Both the position numbers and the translations under genes were made by a program. Below are positions 39,570-48,682 of a stretch of DNA of 64,000 nucleotides, in pieces. This DNA is from Psychroflexus sp. MES1-P1E (GTDB taxonomy: Bacteria > Bacteroidota > Bacteroidia > Flavobacteriales > Flavobacteriaceae). The notes beneath the pieces were generated by a model. The model did no database searches, was not told the DNA's origin, and saw only the letters and a list, made by a program, of their open reading frames with translations. The first letter of the stretch is position 1. Each line of letters begins with the position of its first letter. The stretch is from the NCBI RefSeq assembly GCF_002836055.1, contig NZ_PJBS01000306.1, positions 16,097-80,096 on the forward strand, given 5' to 3'.

Positions 39570-41168
39570 CTATTCTTTTAGCTTTTCTTTAGAAGAAAGA
39601 TTAAGAACTTTGGTAATATAGGGATCGTTCTCATGGGCGATTTTTTCAGCAAGATCGATGTCAAATAGCTGTTTTGCTATTGTTGCTTTTAGGTATTTTT
39701 CTAAAATAAGACTTGTACTTCCAAAGTTGTAATTCATATTAAAATCACCTAGGTATCTCGTGAATTTATCCACAACCTCTTCCGTAATTAATGTTCTTTC
39801 TAAAAAATCATCTTTGGACAAGGAATTATAAAATTTCCTTTTTTCATCCAGTAAGTCGAATATAAATCTATCCATAACTCCGCCTTCATACATAAATTGA
39901 ATGTCTTGTACGGCTTGAGAAGCATCTCTTGGTACAAATACGTCGGGTATAATACCACCTCCTCCATAAACGATTTTACCTTCTGGAGTTTTATATTTTA
40001 GGGCATCATCTACATTGATGCTATCTTTGCTTAAAAGCTCACCATTGGTGTAGCGCTCCATATAATCTGAATAATACGCATCGCTATTTCCATTTTCATA
40101 AGGCCGTTGGATAGACCGACCTGTTGGCGTATAATATCTAGCCACCGTTAACCTTACAGCACTTCCATCCCCTAGATTCATTTCTCTTTGAACAAGACCT
40201 TTCCCGAAAGATCGACGCCCAATAATTGTTCCTCTATCATTATCTTGTATTGCTCCAGCGACTATTTCACTTGCAGAAGCAGATTTCTCGTCGATGAGCA
40301 CGTAAAGCTTCTTATCTTCATAGTCTCCAAGATTGGTGGAATACGTCTCGTTAATGTCTCCATTTTTGTTTTTGGTAAATAACAAGAGTTTCCCGTCTGC
40401 AATAAATTCATCTAAAATTGTAGTGGCCTGTTTTAAAAATCCTCCTCCGTTATTTCTCAAATCAAGCACAACACTATTGAGTTGTGGTGTGGCAAACTCT
40501 CTCATCTTTAGTTTAAACTCTTCATAAGTGGATTCAGCGAATCGGTTTATCTTGATATAGCCCAAGGTATCATTAACCATATATCCGGTGTCGACACTTA
40601 TTAAGGGAACCACATTCCTATTAATTTCAAAATCCAATAAGTTGTTTTCTCCAAAGCGTTTCACTTTCAAGTTTACTTTAGAATTAGCTGGCCCTTTCAA
40701 GATTTTAGTCAGAGAATCATTGGTCATACTGTTCCCAAAAAGAGGTATAGCATCTGCATATAGAATACGGTCTCCAGCCTCCAACCCGGCTTGTTCTCCA
40801 GGACCCTTAGAGAGGGTACGAATCACAGCAATAGTGTCTTTAATGTTGTAAAAGCTTATACCAATGCCTACAAAATCACCACGCATATTATCTTGTACAA
40901 AGTCATATTCTTTATTGGATATATACACAGAATGTGGGTCTAGATTATCCAAAATTGAATTTACAGTGACATCTACAATGCTATCCGTATTCACGTCATC
41001 TACATATTCCTTGTCTATATAGTTGATGAGCCTATTGAGTTTTTGACGTTTGGAAGAGGAATTGGCTAAAGAGCTATCTTGAAAATCTAAAAGATTACCC
41101 AATAAAATCCCTGTTGCGAAGACAACCGCAAAGAGTAAAGGCAGTAAAATTTTCATCCATCTCTTCAT
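39570..41168 (-). CDS. S41 family C-terminal processing protease
   Basis: 532 residues with an N-terminal signal anchor and a PDZ domain (about 90-180). The catalytic Ser/Lys regions are EKSASASE (294-301) and FGKGLVQ (Lys323). It is predicted to trim or degrade proteins in the periplasm. The start overlaps the end of the deaminase gene by 4 bases (ATGA type), so both genes are co-translated. Confidence 0.94.
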   Translation of the reverse strand: MKRWMKILLPLLFAVVFATGILLGNLLDFQDSSLANSSSKRQKLNRLINYIDKEYVDDVNTDSIVDVTVNSILDNLDPHSVYISNKEYDFVQDNMRGDFVGIGISFYNIKDTIAVIRTLSKGPGEQAGLEAGDRILYADAIPLFGNSMTNDSLTKILKGPANSKVNLKVKRFGENNLLDFEINRNVVPLISVDTGYMVNDTLGYIKINRFAESTYEEFKLKMREFATPQLNSVVLDLRNNGGGFLKQATTILDEFIADGKLLLFTKNKNGDINETYSTNLGDYEDKKLYVLIDEKSASASEIVAGAIQDNDRGTIIGRRSFGKGLVQREMNLGDGSAVRLTVARYYTPTGRSIQRPYENGNSDAYYSDYMERYTNGELLSKDSINVDDALKYKTPEGKIVYGGGGIIPDVFVPRDASQAVQDIQFMYEGGVMDRFIFDLLDEKRKFYNSLSKDDFLERTLITEEVVDKFTRYLGDFNMNYNFGSTSLILEKYLKATIAKQLFDIDLAEKIAHENDPYITKVLNLSSKEKLKE

Positions 41169-41602
41169 TCTTCTAAATTTTCAATATGTTGGAGATCTAC
41201 TCCAGCTTTTTCTAAAAAATCCAACCCAGCATCATCTTTATAGCGATGTTGGTAAACCACACGTATAATTCCTGCTTGATGAATTAACTTACTGCATTCC
41301 TTACAAGGGGATAAATTGATGTAAAGCGTAGCATTTTTTGAAGATTGTGTGGAAGCCGCAACTTTTAAGATCGCATTAGCCTCAGCATGGAGTACATACC
41401 ACTTCGTTAAGCCTTCTTTATCTTCACAAGCATTATTAAAGCCGCTGGGAGTCCCATTAAACCCATCCGAAATAATCATTCTATCTTTCACGATAATAGC
41501 TCCAACTTGCTTGCGCTGGCAGTGCGATAACTTACCCCACTCTCTCGCCATTCTCAGATAGGCTTTGTCAAATTTTAATTGCTTTTCTATGGTCATCTTC
41601 AA
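41165..41602 (-). CDS. dCMP deaminase family protein
   Basis: 145 residues. The zinc site is HAEANAI (His72, Glu74) and PCKEC (Cys100, Cys103). The length and SHCQRKQVGAIIV resemble deoxycytidylate deaminases such as ComEB. It deaminates dCMP to dUMP for dTMP synthesis. It is the first gene of the run deaminase, S41 protease, ligase. Confidence 0.93.
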   Translation of the reverse strand: MKMTIEKQLKFDKAYLRMAREWGKLSHCQRKQVGAIIVKDRMIISDGFNGTPSGFNNACEDKEGLTKWYVLHAEANAILKVAASTQSSKNATLYINLSPCKECSKLIHQAGIIRVVYQHRYKDDAGLDFLEKAGVDLQHIENLEE

Positions 41603-41695
41603 AATAAATTCGAATATAAAACTAATGCGCTTTTACAAGCGTTAAGAACCTGCCTAAATTTACTAAAACTCTAGTAAACCTGATTCTGTTTACAT

Positions 41696-42274
41696 TTAAA
41701 ATATCCAATTTTCAACAAGAGTGGGGATAGTCATTCCTAGCACAAACGAGGAGATTACTAAAATCCAATCTTTTTTTGAAAATCTAAAAATATTTTGCAC
41801 AATAAAGCTGAAGAGTAACACTATAAAAACAACTATTATTTGAGCTAGCTCAATTCCTAAAGCAAACTCCACCAGCATAAGCAAAGGGTTGTTTCTTCCT
41901 TGGGCGAGCATATTAAAATAGGTCGAAAAGCCAAACCCATGCACTAGTCCAAAGAAAAAAGTTATAAAATACAGTAGATTAATTTTGCCTTTGGGTTTTC
42001 CTGACGTGAAAATGCTGTAAACTGCAGTAAAAATAATACTTACAGGAATCAGGAATTCAATAATTGAACTTTCGACTCGAATTAAACCGAAAGCAGAAAC
42101 AGCTAAGGATACTAAATGCCCAATGGTAAATAAGGTGACTAGCCAAATTACTTTTTTGCTTTGCTGAAATGTAAACGAAGCCACTAAAGCCGTCAGAAAA
42201 AGAACATGATCATAAGCATTCCAATCTAAGACATGATCGAAACCAAGCTTGAGATATAACCAAAAATCTTCCAT
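41696..42274 (-). CDS. HupE/UreJ family membrane protein
   Basis: 192 residues with about six membrane helices and conserved His in DHVLFLTAL, GHLVSLAVSAF and LVHGFGF. HupE/UreJ relatives are nickel or cobalt permeases, but no hydrogenase or urease gene is near, so metal specificity is unknown. Confidence 0.88.
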   Translation of the reverse strand: MEDFWLYLKLGFDHVLDWNAYDHVLFLTALVASFTFQQSKKVIWLVTLFTIGHLVSLAVSAFGLIRVESSIIEFLIPVSIIFTAVYSIFTSGKPKGKINLLYFITFFFGLVHGFGFSTYFNMLAQGRNNPLLMLVEFALGIELAQIIVVFIVLLFSFIVQNIFRFSKKDWILVISSFVLGMTIPTLVENWIF

Positions 42275-42357
42275 ACGCTACCCTGTTTGTCTTAATTGAC
42301 AAATTTAACTAAATATTGCTTTCAAAAAGAGGTTTACCCCTATAAACACAAAAATAG

Positions 42358-42389
42358 TTGGAGTATGATTTTACCAAAGCCTATTTTTG
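42358..42389 (+). promoter_or_regulatory. Promoter of the tRNA-Ala pseudogene
   Basis: TTG at 42358-42360, 21-base spacer, TATTTTTG at 42382-42389; a full Bacteroidota promoter just before the pseudo-tRNA. Confidence 0.65.
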
Positions 42390-42398
42390 TTTTGTAAG

Positions 42399-42492
42399 GT
42401 GGAATTAGCTCAGTTGGCTAGAGCGCCACGCTAGCAGCGTAGAGATCATCGGTTCTCCCAAAGCATCGGGAGGATATTCTCCATCTTCCACT
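42399..42492 (+). pseudogene. tRNA-Ala-like pseudogene
   Basis: The first 58 bases align with the intact tRNA-Ala that follows, including D-arm and anticodon stem. The anticodon reads AGC, which is unusual for bacteria. The T-arm is broken: after ATCGGTTC the sequence is a hairpin, TCCC with GGGA around AAAGCATC, in place of the normal GAATCC. The acceptor end may pair as GTGGAA/TTCCAC (end 42491) or with the older ATTCTCC strand (end 42483). Probably not a functional alanine tRNA. Confidence 0.7.
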
Positions 42493-42532
42493 TATCAAAA
42501 TATATTTTTCAACACATATTATGAAAATAAAA

Positions 42533-42561
42533 TTGATACGAATTTTTTTCAATTATATTTG
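42533..42561 (+). promoter_or_regulatory. Promoter of tRNA-Ala
   Basis: TTG at 42533-42535, 18-base spacer, TATATTTG at 42554-42561. Confidence 0.65.
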
Positions 42562-42577
42562 CACTTAATTGTAAAGA

Positions 42578-42651
42578 GGGGGATTAGCTCAGTTGGCTAG
42601 AGCGCCACGCTGGCAGCGTGGAGGCCATCGGTTCGAATCCGATATTCTCCA
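42578..42651 (+). tRNA. tRNA-Ala (anticodon GGC)
   Basis: A full cloverleaf: acceptor GGGGGAT/ATTCTCC with two G-U pairs, D-arm TAGCTCAGTTGGCTAGAGC, anticodon stem CCACG/CGTGG with loop CTGGCAG, T-arm ATCGG TTCGAAT CCGAT, discriminator A. CCA is not encoded. It marks the left edge of an accessory region. Confidence 0.95.
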
Positions 42652-42656
42652 CTCTT

Positions 42657-42697
42657 AAAATCCCTGAAGTCTTTATCTAAAGACTTCAGGGATTTTT
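42657..42697 (+). terminator. Terminator after tRNA-Ala
   Basis: TCCCTGAAGTCTTTA and its complement form a 15-bp stem with a T run after it. Confidence 0.92.
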
Positions 42698-44071
42698 TAT
42701 TTACTGATTCGTACGATTTTTGTTTAGTTGTTTGTCCTAAGTAAAGAATTCTTTGCTTTGTATCCCTTTTTATTCAGTTGCTTTTTTTGTGTGAAAATCT
42801 GTTGTTTTTTATCATTTTCTTTCAGTTTGGGCGATACTCTGCTAAGGCTCTTTTTAGAACCATTTTTAATGTTTGTATTCTAGTTTTTCCTTTATAATTT
42901 TTTTGTAATCCTTGGGCGGCCCTCGGCTCTCAAAGGTGAAAAGTGTAATCAATGTTTCCTTTTTACAACTCGGACAACAGCGATGTAAGGACTTCTCTTG
43001 AGTGGCAAAGGTTATTATGTGTGCCACAAGTTTTTATCTTGCAATTGTAATAGCGGTAACTTCTCTTTTTTTCAACTGCTGCTCAAAAACCCATTATGCC
43101 TTTTTCGAGTAAAGCCTTTGGAAAGAATATGAAGTTGAATACGCCGTATAAACTCTTTAGTGGAGAGTGTTAGTGTGGTTTTTTTTTTAATAATCTTACA
43201 GCAATCATAAGTCGATGGACTACTGAGCAAATTTTGCATTTATTTTTACAACACCTCAACGAGGACATAACTTTAAGCTATCCGTTCTTAACGGTTAAAT
43301 GCCTTTAAATGATTAAAAAAGTAGTTTTTTAAAGTCTGTTTTAACTAATTTAGGTGACCAAGGCATAATTAATTTATGACTAAAAATAACGAAAGCATCT
43401 AAAGTTCAGACTATGTATCGCAAAGCTTTAAAAGCACCAACGCTATGCCCAGGAGCACCCCATACACTTTACCCTATGGAACGGGGAACAAGCTTAAGAC
43501 ATATCCAGGATGCTCTAGATCATAATAGCTCCAAAGCGGCAGAAATTTATACTAGAGTTTTAGGGATGAATACAAGTTCTGTTGGATACTATATATGAAA
43601 GTGTTAGCTTAGATGAAAATAAAACAACGTCCTAAATAAATATATACCCTATACTAAAGATTTGAATAGGGTTTATACGGATGTTGTGTTTCATACCGAA
43701 AACCAGCCGCACAAACAGCACTTTTGGTTTTTTGCCAAAACATAATCCGACACTAAAAAACCAAAAGAGATTAATCTTCCCACAGCTCACAATAATTACG
43801 ATTTTGATTTTCTTCTTGTCAAGTAAATAACTTGTCGTTTTTTAAATTGACCGATTTCTTCACTGAGTGTTTGATTTATGTTTTTAATCAAATCATATTG
43901 GAATTTAATTATTCCTAATAAATCGTGCTTTGCATTCAAATTTTATAGCTGTTTAATAGACAATCTCTTATAAATCGGCCTTTGTATTTCTTTTGCCTAT
44001 AAATAACATTTTAAGTATTCAAAAAAAACTCTAAACATATATTATTATGCTTTTAAAGCACAACAAAAATA
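42698..44071. other. Decayed interval at the island's left edge
   Basis: No intact gene is visible. Stop codons interrupt all frames. The only recognisable coding piece is the integrase remnant. Several T runs and short AT-rich inverted repeats are present. Confidence 0.7.
43413..43598 (+). pseudogene. Tyrosine recombinase C-terminal remnant
   Basis: An open frame ends with SLRHIQDALDHNSSKAAEIY, the C-terminal box II region of XerC/phage-type integrases (normally HxLRH ... LGHxSxxTTxxYTH). The preceding HxxRH box is degraded to PHTLYPMERG. The Tyr nucleophile region is kept, but the rest of the gene is missing. Its place next to tRNA-Ala fits a lost integrative element. Confidence 0.75.
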
Positions 44072-44099
44072 TTTATAATATTTAAATAAATATTATAAA
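44072..44099. promoter_or_regulatory. Inverted repeat upstream of the defence operon
   Basis: TTTATAATATTT, 4 bases, AAATATTATAAA: a perfect 12-bp inverted repeat. It lies just upstream of the -7 box, where the XRE protein encoded next could bind as an autoregulator (inference). Confidence 0.45.
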
Positions 44100-44137
44100 G
44101 CATAAAATAATGCGAAAAACATCTCAAATGAAGTCAC

Positions 44138-44145
44138 TATATTTG
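44138..44145 (+). promoter_or_regulatory. -7 box of the defence operon
   Basis: TATATTTG fits TAnnTTTG, 22 bases before the XRE start codon. Confidence 0.55.
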
Positions 44146-44167
44146 AATCTTAATCAAATATTTTGTC

Positions 44168-44377
44168 ATGGACAAAGAAGTTTACAACCGAATTAAGGCA
44201 GTTTTAGCTGAACAAGGAAAAACCAATAATTGGCTTGCTGATCAATTGGAAATGAATCGTACCACAGTTTCCAAATGGTGCAGAAATGAAATGCAGCCAA
44301 GAGTTGAGACTTTATTTCAAATTGCTAAAGTGTTAGATTTAAATGTTAGAATACTTTTAGTAGCAACAAGGGAATAA
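44168..44377 (+). CDS. XRE family helix-turn-helix regulator
   Basis: 69 residues, essentially one helix-turn-helix domain (NWLADQLEMNRTTVSKWCRN), the size of restriction-modification controller proteins. It is the first gene of the defence operon, 8 bases before hsdS, and is likely to set the timing or level of the operon. Confidence 0.88.
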   Translation: MDKEVYNRIKAVLAEQGKTNNWLADQLEMNRTTVSKWCRNEMQPRVETLFQIAKVLDLNVRILLVATRE

Positions 44378-44385
44378 GTTTTTGA

Positions 44386-46182
44386 ATGAGTAAAGAATTA
44401 AAAATACCAAGTACTTGGCTTCTAGTACCATTTTCAGATTTATTCCTTGATCCAAAGAATAATATCGTTGGTGGTCCTTTTGGATCTAATCTGAAGTCTA
44501 GCGAATATAGGACAGAGGGTATTCCTATTTTTAGAATACAGAATATAAGTCGAAACAAGTTTATTGACAAAAACATCAATTTCGTCACAGAAGAAAAAGC
44601 TGAGTTTCTTTCAAAACACAGTTTTAAAAGCGGCGACATAATTATTACAAAACTTGGTGACCCCTTAGGCAAGGCTTGTTTTGTTCCAAAAAAGTATGAG
44701 ACAGGAATTATAGTTGCCGATTTAATTAGAGTAAGAGTTGATAACCAAAATATCAATCCCAAATTTCTAGTCTATCAACTTAATTCTCCCTTCTTTATTA
44801 AACAATTCGATAGATTCACTAAAGGTACGACAAGGCCTAGAATTAAATTAAGTGTTGTACGTGACCTTACTTTCAACCTACCTCCTCTTATTGAGCAAAA
44901 TAATATAGTTAATGCTATCGAAGAATTGTTTAGTGATTTGGATAATGGTTTAAAGAACCTAGAAGTTGCTAAAAAACAGATAAATATATATCGTCATTCC
45001 TTGTTACATAATGCCCTCAAAGGTAATCTTACAAAAAAATGGAGAAAAATCAATAATCCTGAATCTGCTGAAAAGTTACTCGGCCAAATTAAATTTAGTC
45101 GTAAAGAACAATATAAACAGCAACTTCAAGAATGGAATCATGCTACAGAAACTTGGAAAAAAAACGATAAAAAAGGAGATAAACCAAAAAAACCAAAGCT
45201 ACCGATTTCAGCCAAAAATATCGAATCAAATGAAACTTTAGATTTTACATCGATACCTGAAAGTTGGAGCTATTGCAGAATTAAAGAAATAGCAAAATTG
45301 GTTTCTGGATATGCATTTAAAGCAAACCAATTTACACAAGATGGTTATTATAAAGTTATAAGAATGGGGAATTTATATGACAATAAATTAGATCTAACTA
45401 GAAACCCCGTGTCTTTACCAAAGGATATACCAGATACAATAATTGAAGAATATTCTGCTAATGAAGAAGACATCCTATTAACATTAACTGGGACTAAATA
45501 TAAACGGGATTATGGATATGCTGTAAAAGTCCCAACAGGTGAAAAAAATCTACTTGTAAACCAAAGAATTCTTTCTCTTAAGCCACTAATAAATAACTCC
45601 TTCATGCTATTTTTATTAAGGGGCAAATTATTTCGAGACCATTTTTTTTCACTTGAAACTGGTGGCTCAAATCAAGGAAATGTGAGTTCGGTTTCTGTTG
45701 GGAATATTGTCGCCCAGTTACCCTCAGAGATAGAACAAACAGAAATAATGAATATTCTAGAATCTCAATTTTCTACTATAAATATACTTGAGAAAATAAT
45801 TGATGACAGTATTCAAAAATCAGAAGCCCTTCGTCAAAGCATATCAAAGAAGGCTTTTGAAGGCAAATTAGTGGATCAGAACTCAGGTAATGAATCTGCA
45901 TCTGAACTTCTAAAACGAATTCAGAAAGAAAGAAAAAAATATCAGGAAGAGAAAAAAGCACAAAAGAAAAAAGTGCCTAAAAAAATGAGAAAGATGAGCA
46001 AGAAATTAAGTATCATAGATGTACTAAAGGCATCTGACAAACCCTTGTTGGCTAAAGATGTTTGGCAACAAAGTATACATAAAGGAGACATTGAAGAGTT
46101 CTACTTAGAATTAAAGAATGTTCAAGATAGTATCAAAGAGGTGAAAAAAGGAACAGAATCTTTATTATCACTAACGAAATGA
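44386..46182 (+). CDS. hsdS: Type I restriction-modification specificity subunit HsdS
   Basis: 598 residues, longer than the usual 400-470. Two target-recognition domains can be seen: about 1-190 (WLLVPFSDLF start, NLPPLIEQNNIV end) and about 285-490 (SWSYCRIKEIAKLVSGYAFK, QLPSEIEQTEIM). They are separated by a conserved helical region. After the second repeat comes a Lys-rich coiled stretch and a winged-helix-like tail (IIDVLKASDKPLLAKDVWQQ). Its stop codon overlaps the start of the ATPase gene by 4 bases. Confidence 0.93.
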   Translation: MSKELKIPSTWLLVPFSDLFLDPKNNIVGGPFGSNLKSSEYRTEGIPIFRIQNISRNKFIDKNINFVTEEKAEFLSKHSFKSGDIIITKLGDPLGKACFVPKKYETGIIVADLIRVRVDNQNINPKFLVYQLNSPFFIKQFDRFTKGTTRPRIKLSVVRDLTFNLPPLIEQNNIVNAIEELFSDLDNGLKNLEVAKKQINIYRHSLLHNALKGNLTKKWRKINNPESAEKLLGQIKFSRKEQYKQQLQEWNHATETWKKNDKKGDKPKKPKLPISAKNIESNETLDFTSIPESWSYCRIKEIAKLVSGYAFKANQFTQDGYYKVIRMGNLYDNKLDLTRNPVSLPKDIPDTIIEEYSANEEDILLTLTGTKYKRDYGYAVKVPTGEKNLLVNQRILSLKPLINNSFMLFLLRGKLFRDHFFSLETGGSNQGNVSSVSVGNIVAQLPSEIEQTEIMNILESQFSTINILEKIIDDSIQKSEALRQSISKKAFEGKLVDQNSGNESASELLKRIQKERKKYQEEKKAQKKKVPKKMRKMSKKLSIIDVLKASDKPLLAKDVWQQSIHKGDIEEFYLELKNVQDSIKEVKKGTESLLSLTK

Positions 46183-47765
46183 GAGTTGATAAAGTACACA
46201 TAAAATCCCAATTCAAAAACCTATTTGACTTCAAAATAAATATTGATGAGAAGTCATGGGAAACGGTTTTACTAGGACTTAATGCTACAGGGAAATCAAA
46301 CTTTCTAGAAGCATTGGTCATCATATTCAGAGATCTAGACTTAATATATAATCATAATCGAAAAATCGAAAAACACCAGTTTGATTATTACATCAAGTAT
46401 GAGTGCAGAGGAAACAATATAGAGGTTACTTTATTAGATGGAGAATATAAATTTGTGGTTAATGAAAAAGTAGAGACAACTTCTGTAACTAAGAATATTG
46501 AGCATTATTTACCTAAGCATGTGTTCATCTATTATTCTGGTATTAGTGATCGATTAACAGACCTGTATATACCACATCAAAAACTATATTATGAAGAAAT
46601 AATAAAATCAGGTGCTAAAGTTGATAAATTTGATAAAATTCGGAGAATATTTTTAGCTCAAAACATTCATGCAAGTTTTGCTTTGATTGCTTTTTACATG
46701 TTCAAAGATCAGGAAGAAGAAACAATAAAATTTTTAAAAGATGAGTTAAAAATACTAGATTTTGGATCTGCTCTTTTTATGTTAAAGGAACCAGAATGGG
46801 CAAAATCGAGAAAAGATAAAAATGCAGAATTTTGGGGCGCTAAAGGTCTTGTTCGAGACTTTTTAAATGATGTCCTTAGGTTTTCATTTGCTCCCATTCA
46901 ACATAAAGCACGACTAGATGTCTCTTATAAAAAAGCAGAAACACAAGATAGATTATATCTTTACTTAAGGGATAAACAAACGTTTTCAGATTTAATCGAG
47001 TTCAAATACAAGAATAAGATTGCGTTGTTCAATGCTCTCGAGAGTATTCATATTTCGGATATGCTTCATGATGTGAAAATCAAGGTCAAAAAAGAAGGTG
47101 TAGATGGAGAACTTGCAATGTCAGAGCTTAGTGAGGGAGAAAAGCAACTTCTCACGGTATTAGGATTATTAAAATTCACAAAAGATGAAGAGTCTTTAAT
47201 TCTTTTGGATGAACCCGATACACATCTAAACCCAATGTGGAAATGGAAATATTTGGACTATCTGGATAAAGTGGTAAAACGAAAAGAAAATACTCAAATT
47301 ATATTCTGCTCACACGATCCTTTAGTTATTGGAAATTTGAAAAAAAATCAGGTTCAGATCTTTAAAAAAAATACAGAAGGCAAGACAGAGGCTTTTAATC
47401 CATACATGAGTCCTAGAGAAATGAGCGTTTCAAAAATTCTAACAAGTGAACTTTTTGGGATTCCTTCATTAATGAGCAAAAAACTAGAAGATTTACTCAA
47501 TCAAAAACGTTTCCTCCAAGCAAAGATTTCAAAAGGAGAACTTGATGAAGACGACAAAATAAAATTTGAAAGATTAAAAAAATACTTTGATAGAATTGGC
47601 TTTAATGATGACACAGCTGACAGTCGATACAATCAGTTTTTAAAGCTTACTAGTGAAAACAAAGCATATTTGGATAGGAAATACACCAAAGAAGAAGCTG
47701 AAGAACTTGATAGTATAGCTAAAGAAGTTCTTGATGAGATTCTAAAAGAAGAGAAAGGCGAATGA
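46179..47765 (+). CDS. AAA/ABC-type ATPase (PtuA-like)
   Basis: 528 residues. Walker A GLNATGKS is at 33-40, the ABC signature LSEGEKQ at 317-323, Walker B ILLDEPD at 341-347 and the switch His in CSHDP at 379. The insert between the Walker motifs is helical, and the C-terminal 120 residues are charged helices. This layout is that of OLD/Rad50-related ATPases such as PtuA of Septu. There is no TOPRIM domain. It overlaps hsdS and the HNH gene by 4 bases each, pointing to one complex. Confidence 0.88.
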   Translation: MRVDKVHIKSQFKNLFDFKINIDEKSWETVLLGLNATGKSNFLEALVIIFRDLDLIYNHNRKIEKHQFDYYIKYECRGNNIEVTLLDGEYKFVVNEKVETTSVTKNIEHYLPKHVFIYYSGISDRLTDLYIPHQKLYYEEIIKSGAKVDKFDKIRRIFLAQNIHASFALIAFYMFKDQEEETIKFLKDELKILDFGSALFMLKEPEWAKSRKDKNAEFWGAKGLVRDFLNDVLRFSFAPIQHKARLDVSYKKAETQDRLYLYLRDKQTFSDLIEFKYKNKIALFNALESIHISDMLHDVKIKVKKEGVDGELAMSELSEGEKQLLTVLGLLKFTKDEESLILLDEPDTHLNPMWKWKYLDYLDKVVKRKENTQIIFCSHDPLVIGNLKKNQVQIFKKNTEGKTEAFNPYMSPREMSVSKILTSELFGIPSLMSKKLEDLLNQKRFLQAKISKGELDEDDKIKFERLKKYFDRIGFNDDTADSRYNQFLKLTSENKAYLDRKYTKEEAEELDSIAKEVLDEILKEEKGE

Positions 47766-48643
47766 GGTACATAGACGTCCATAAAATAGAAGATGCAGTT
47801 CAACTGTTAGATTGGGATGCGACACGGCAGGCTCATTTTAATGCTATGGCTGGAATGTCAGTGACTGATCGGAAAATCTATATAACATCTCACCCAGATT
47901 GGAATCAATTACAATCTATTATGTTAGGTGTTTCTCATAACAAATGTTGGTATTCTGAAGCACCTATTGGGAATGGAGATTTAGAAGTTGATCATTTCAG
48001 ACCAAAAAACAAATCAAAACAAAAACTGGATTTTACCGACCCTAAGAGCAAATCAACTGTTCACAAAATAAATGGCTATTGGTGGTTAGCTTACGATTGG
48101 GACAATTATCGATTGGCAGGTGCATTAACAAATAAACTTAGAAGAGATCGACTAGGTGATTGTGATGATGTAAAAGGAAAAGGAGACTATTTCCCATTGG
48201 ACTTGACCACAGGCAGGGTTGCAAATGATGAAGAGAATATAATCTGTGAAGAACCTATTCTATTAGACCCAGTCAATCCTGTAGATGTTTGTCTACTTAC
48301 TTTTGATAAAGGGATTCCAATACCAGCAACAAATAGTTTAGAAGAAATTGATAGAGTCAAACAATCTATTTTCTATTATCATCTTGATTTAGATCAATTA
48401 AATAAGGATCGAAAAATTGTTTGGGATGATTGTGTAGAACAATTAAAAGACGCTAAAGAATCCATCGATAATTCTATTACTCCAGCCGATAAAAAAGTAA
48501 TGATGAAAAAATGTTTTAGAGAAATTAGAAAACTAGTCGACTCTGAACGAAAAGCATTTACAAGTACTGCAAAAGCTTGTCTAATGGTTTATTCCGAATT
48601 GAGTGGATTCCCTTGGTTAAAAGACCTAGTAAGAACACTTTAA
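47762..48643 (+). CDS. HNH-type nuclease (PtuB-like)
   Basis: 293 residues. The HNH core is split as in PtuB/TIGR02646-type proteins: HNKCWYSEAP, then LEVDHFRPKNK (Asp77-His78), then WWLAYDWDNYRLA with Asn115. This should be a metal-dependent endonuclease. It starts inside the end of the ATPase gene, as PtuA-PtuB pairs do, and is followed by hsdM after 39 bases. Confidence 0.85.
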   Translation: MRYIDVHKIEDAVQLLDWDATRQAHFNAMAGMSVTDRKIYITSHPDWNQLQSIMLGVSHNKCWYSEAPIGNGDLEVDHFRPKNKSKQKLDFTDPKSKSTVHKINGYWWLAYDWDNYRLAGALTNKLRRDRLGDCDDVKGKGDYFPLDLTTGRVANDEENIICEEPILLDPVNPVDVCLLTFDKGIPIPATNSLEEIDRVKQSIFYYHLDLDQLNKDRKIVWDDCVEQLKDAKESIDNSITPADKKVMMKKCFREIRKLVDSERKAFTSTAKACLMVYSELSGFPWLKDLVRTL

Positions 48644-48682
48644 TGTTTTCTCATAACAACATAATTATAAAAACATAAGCTA

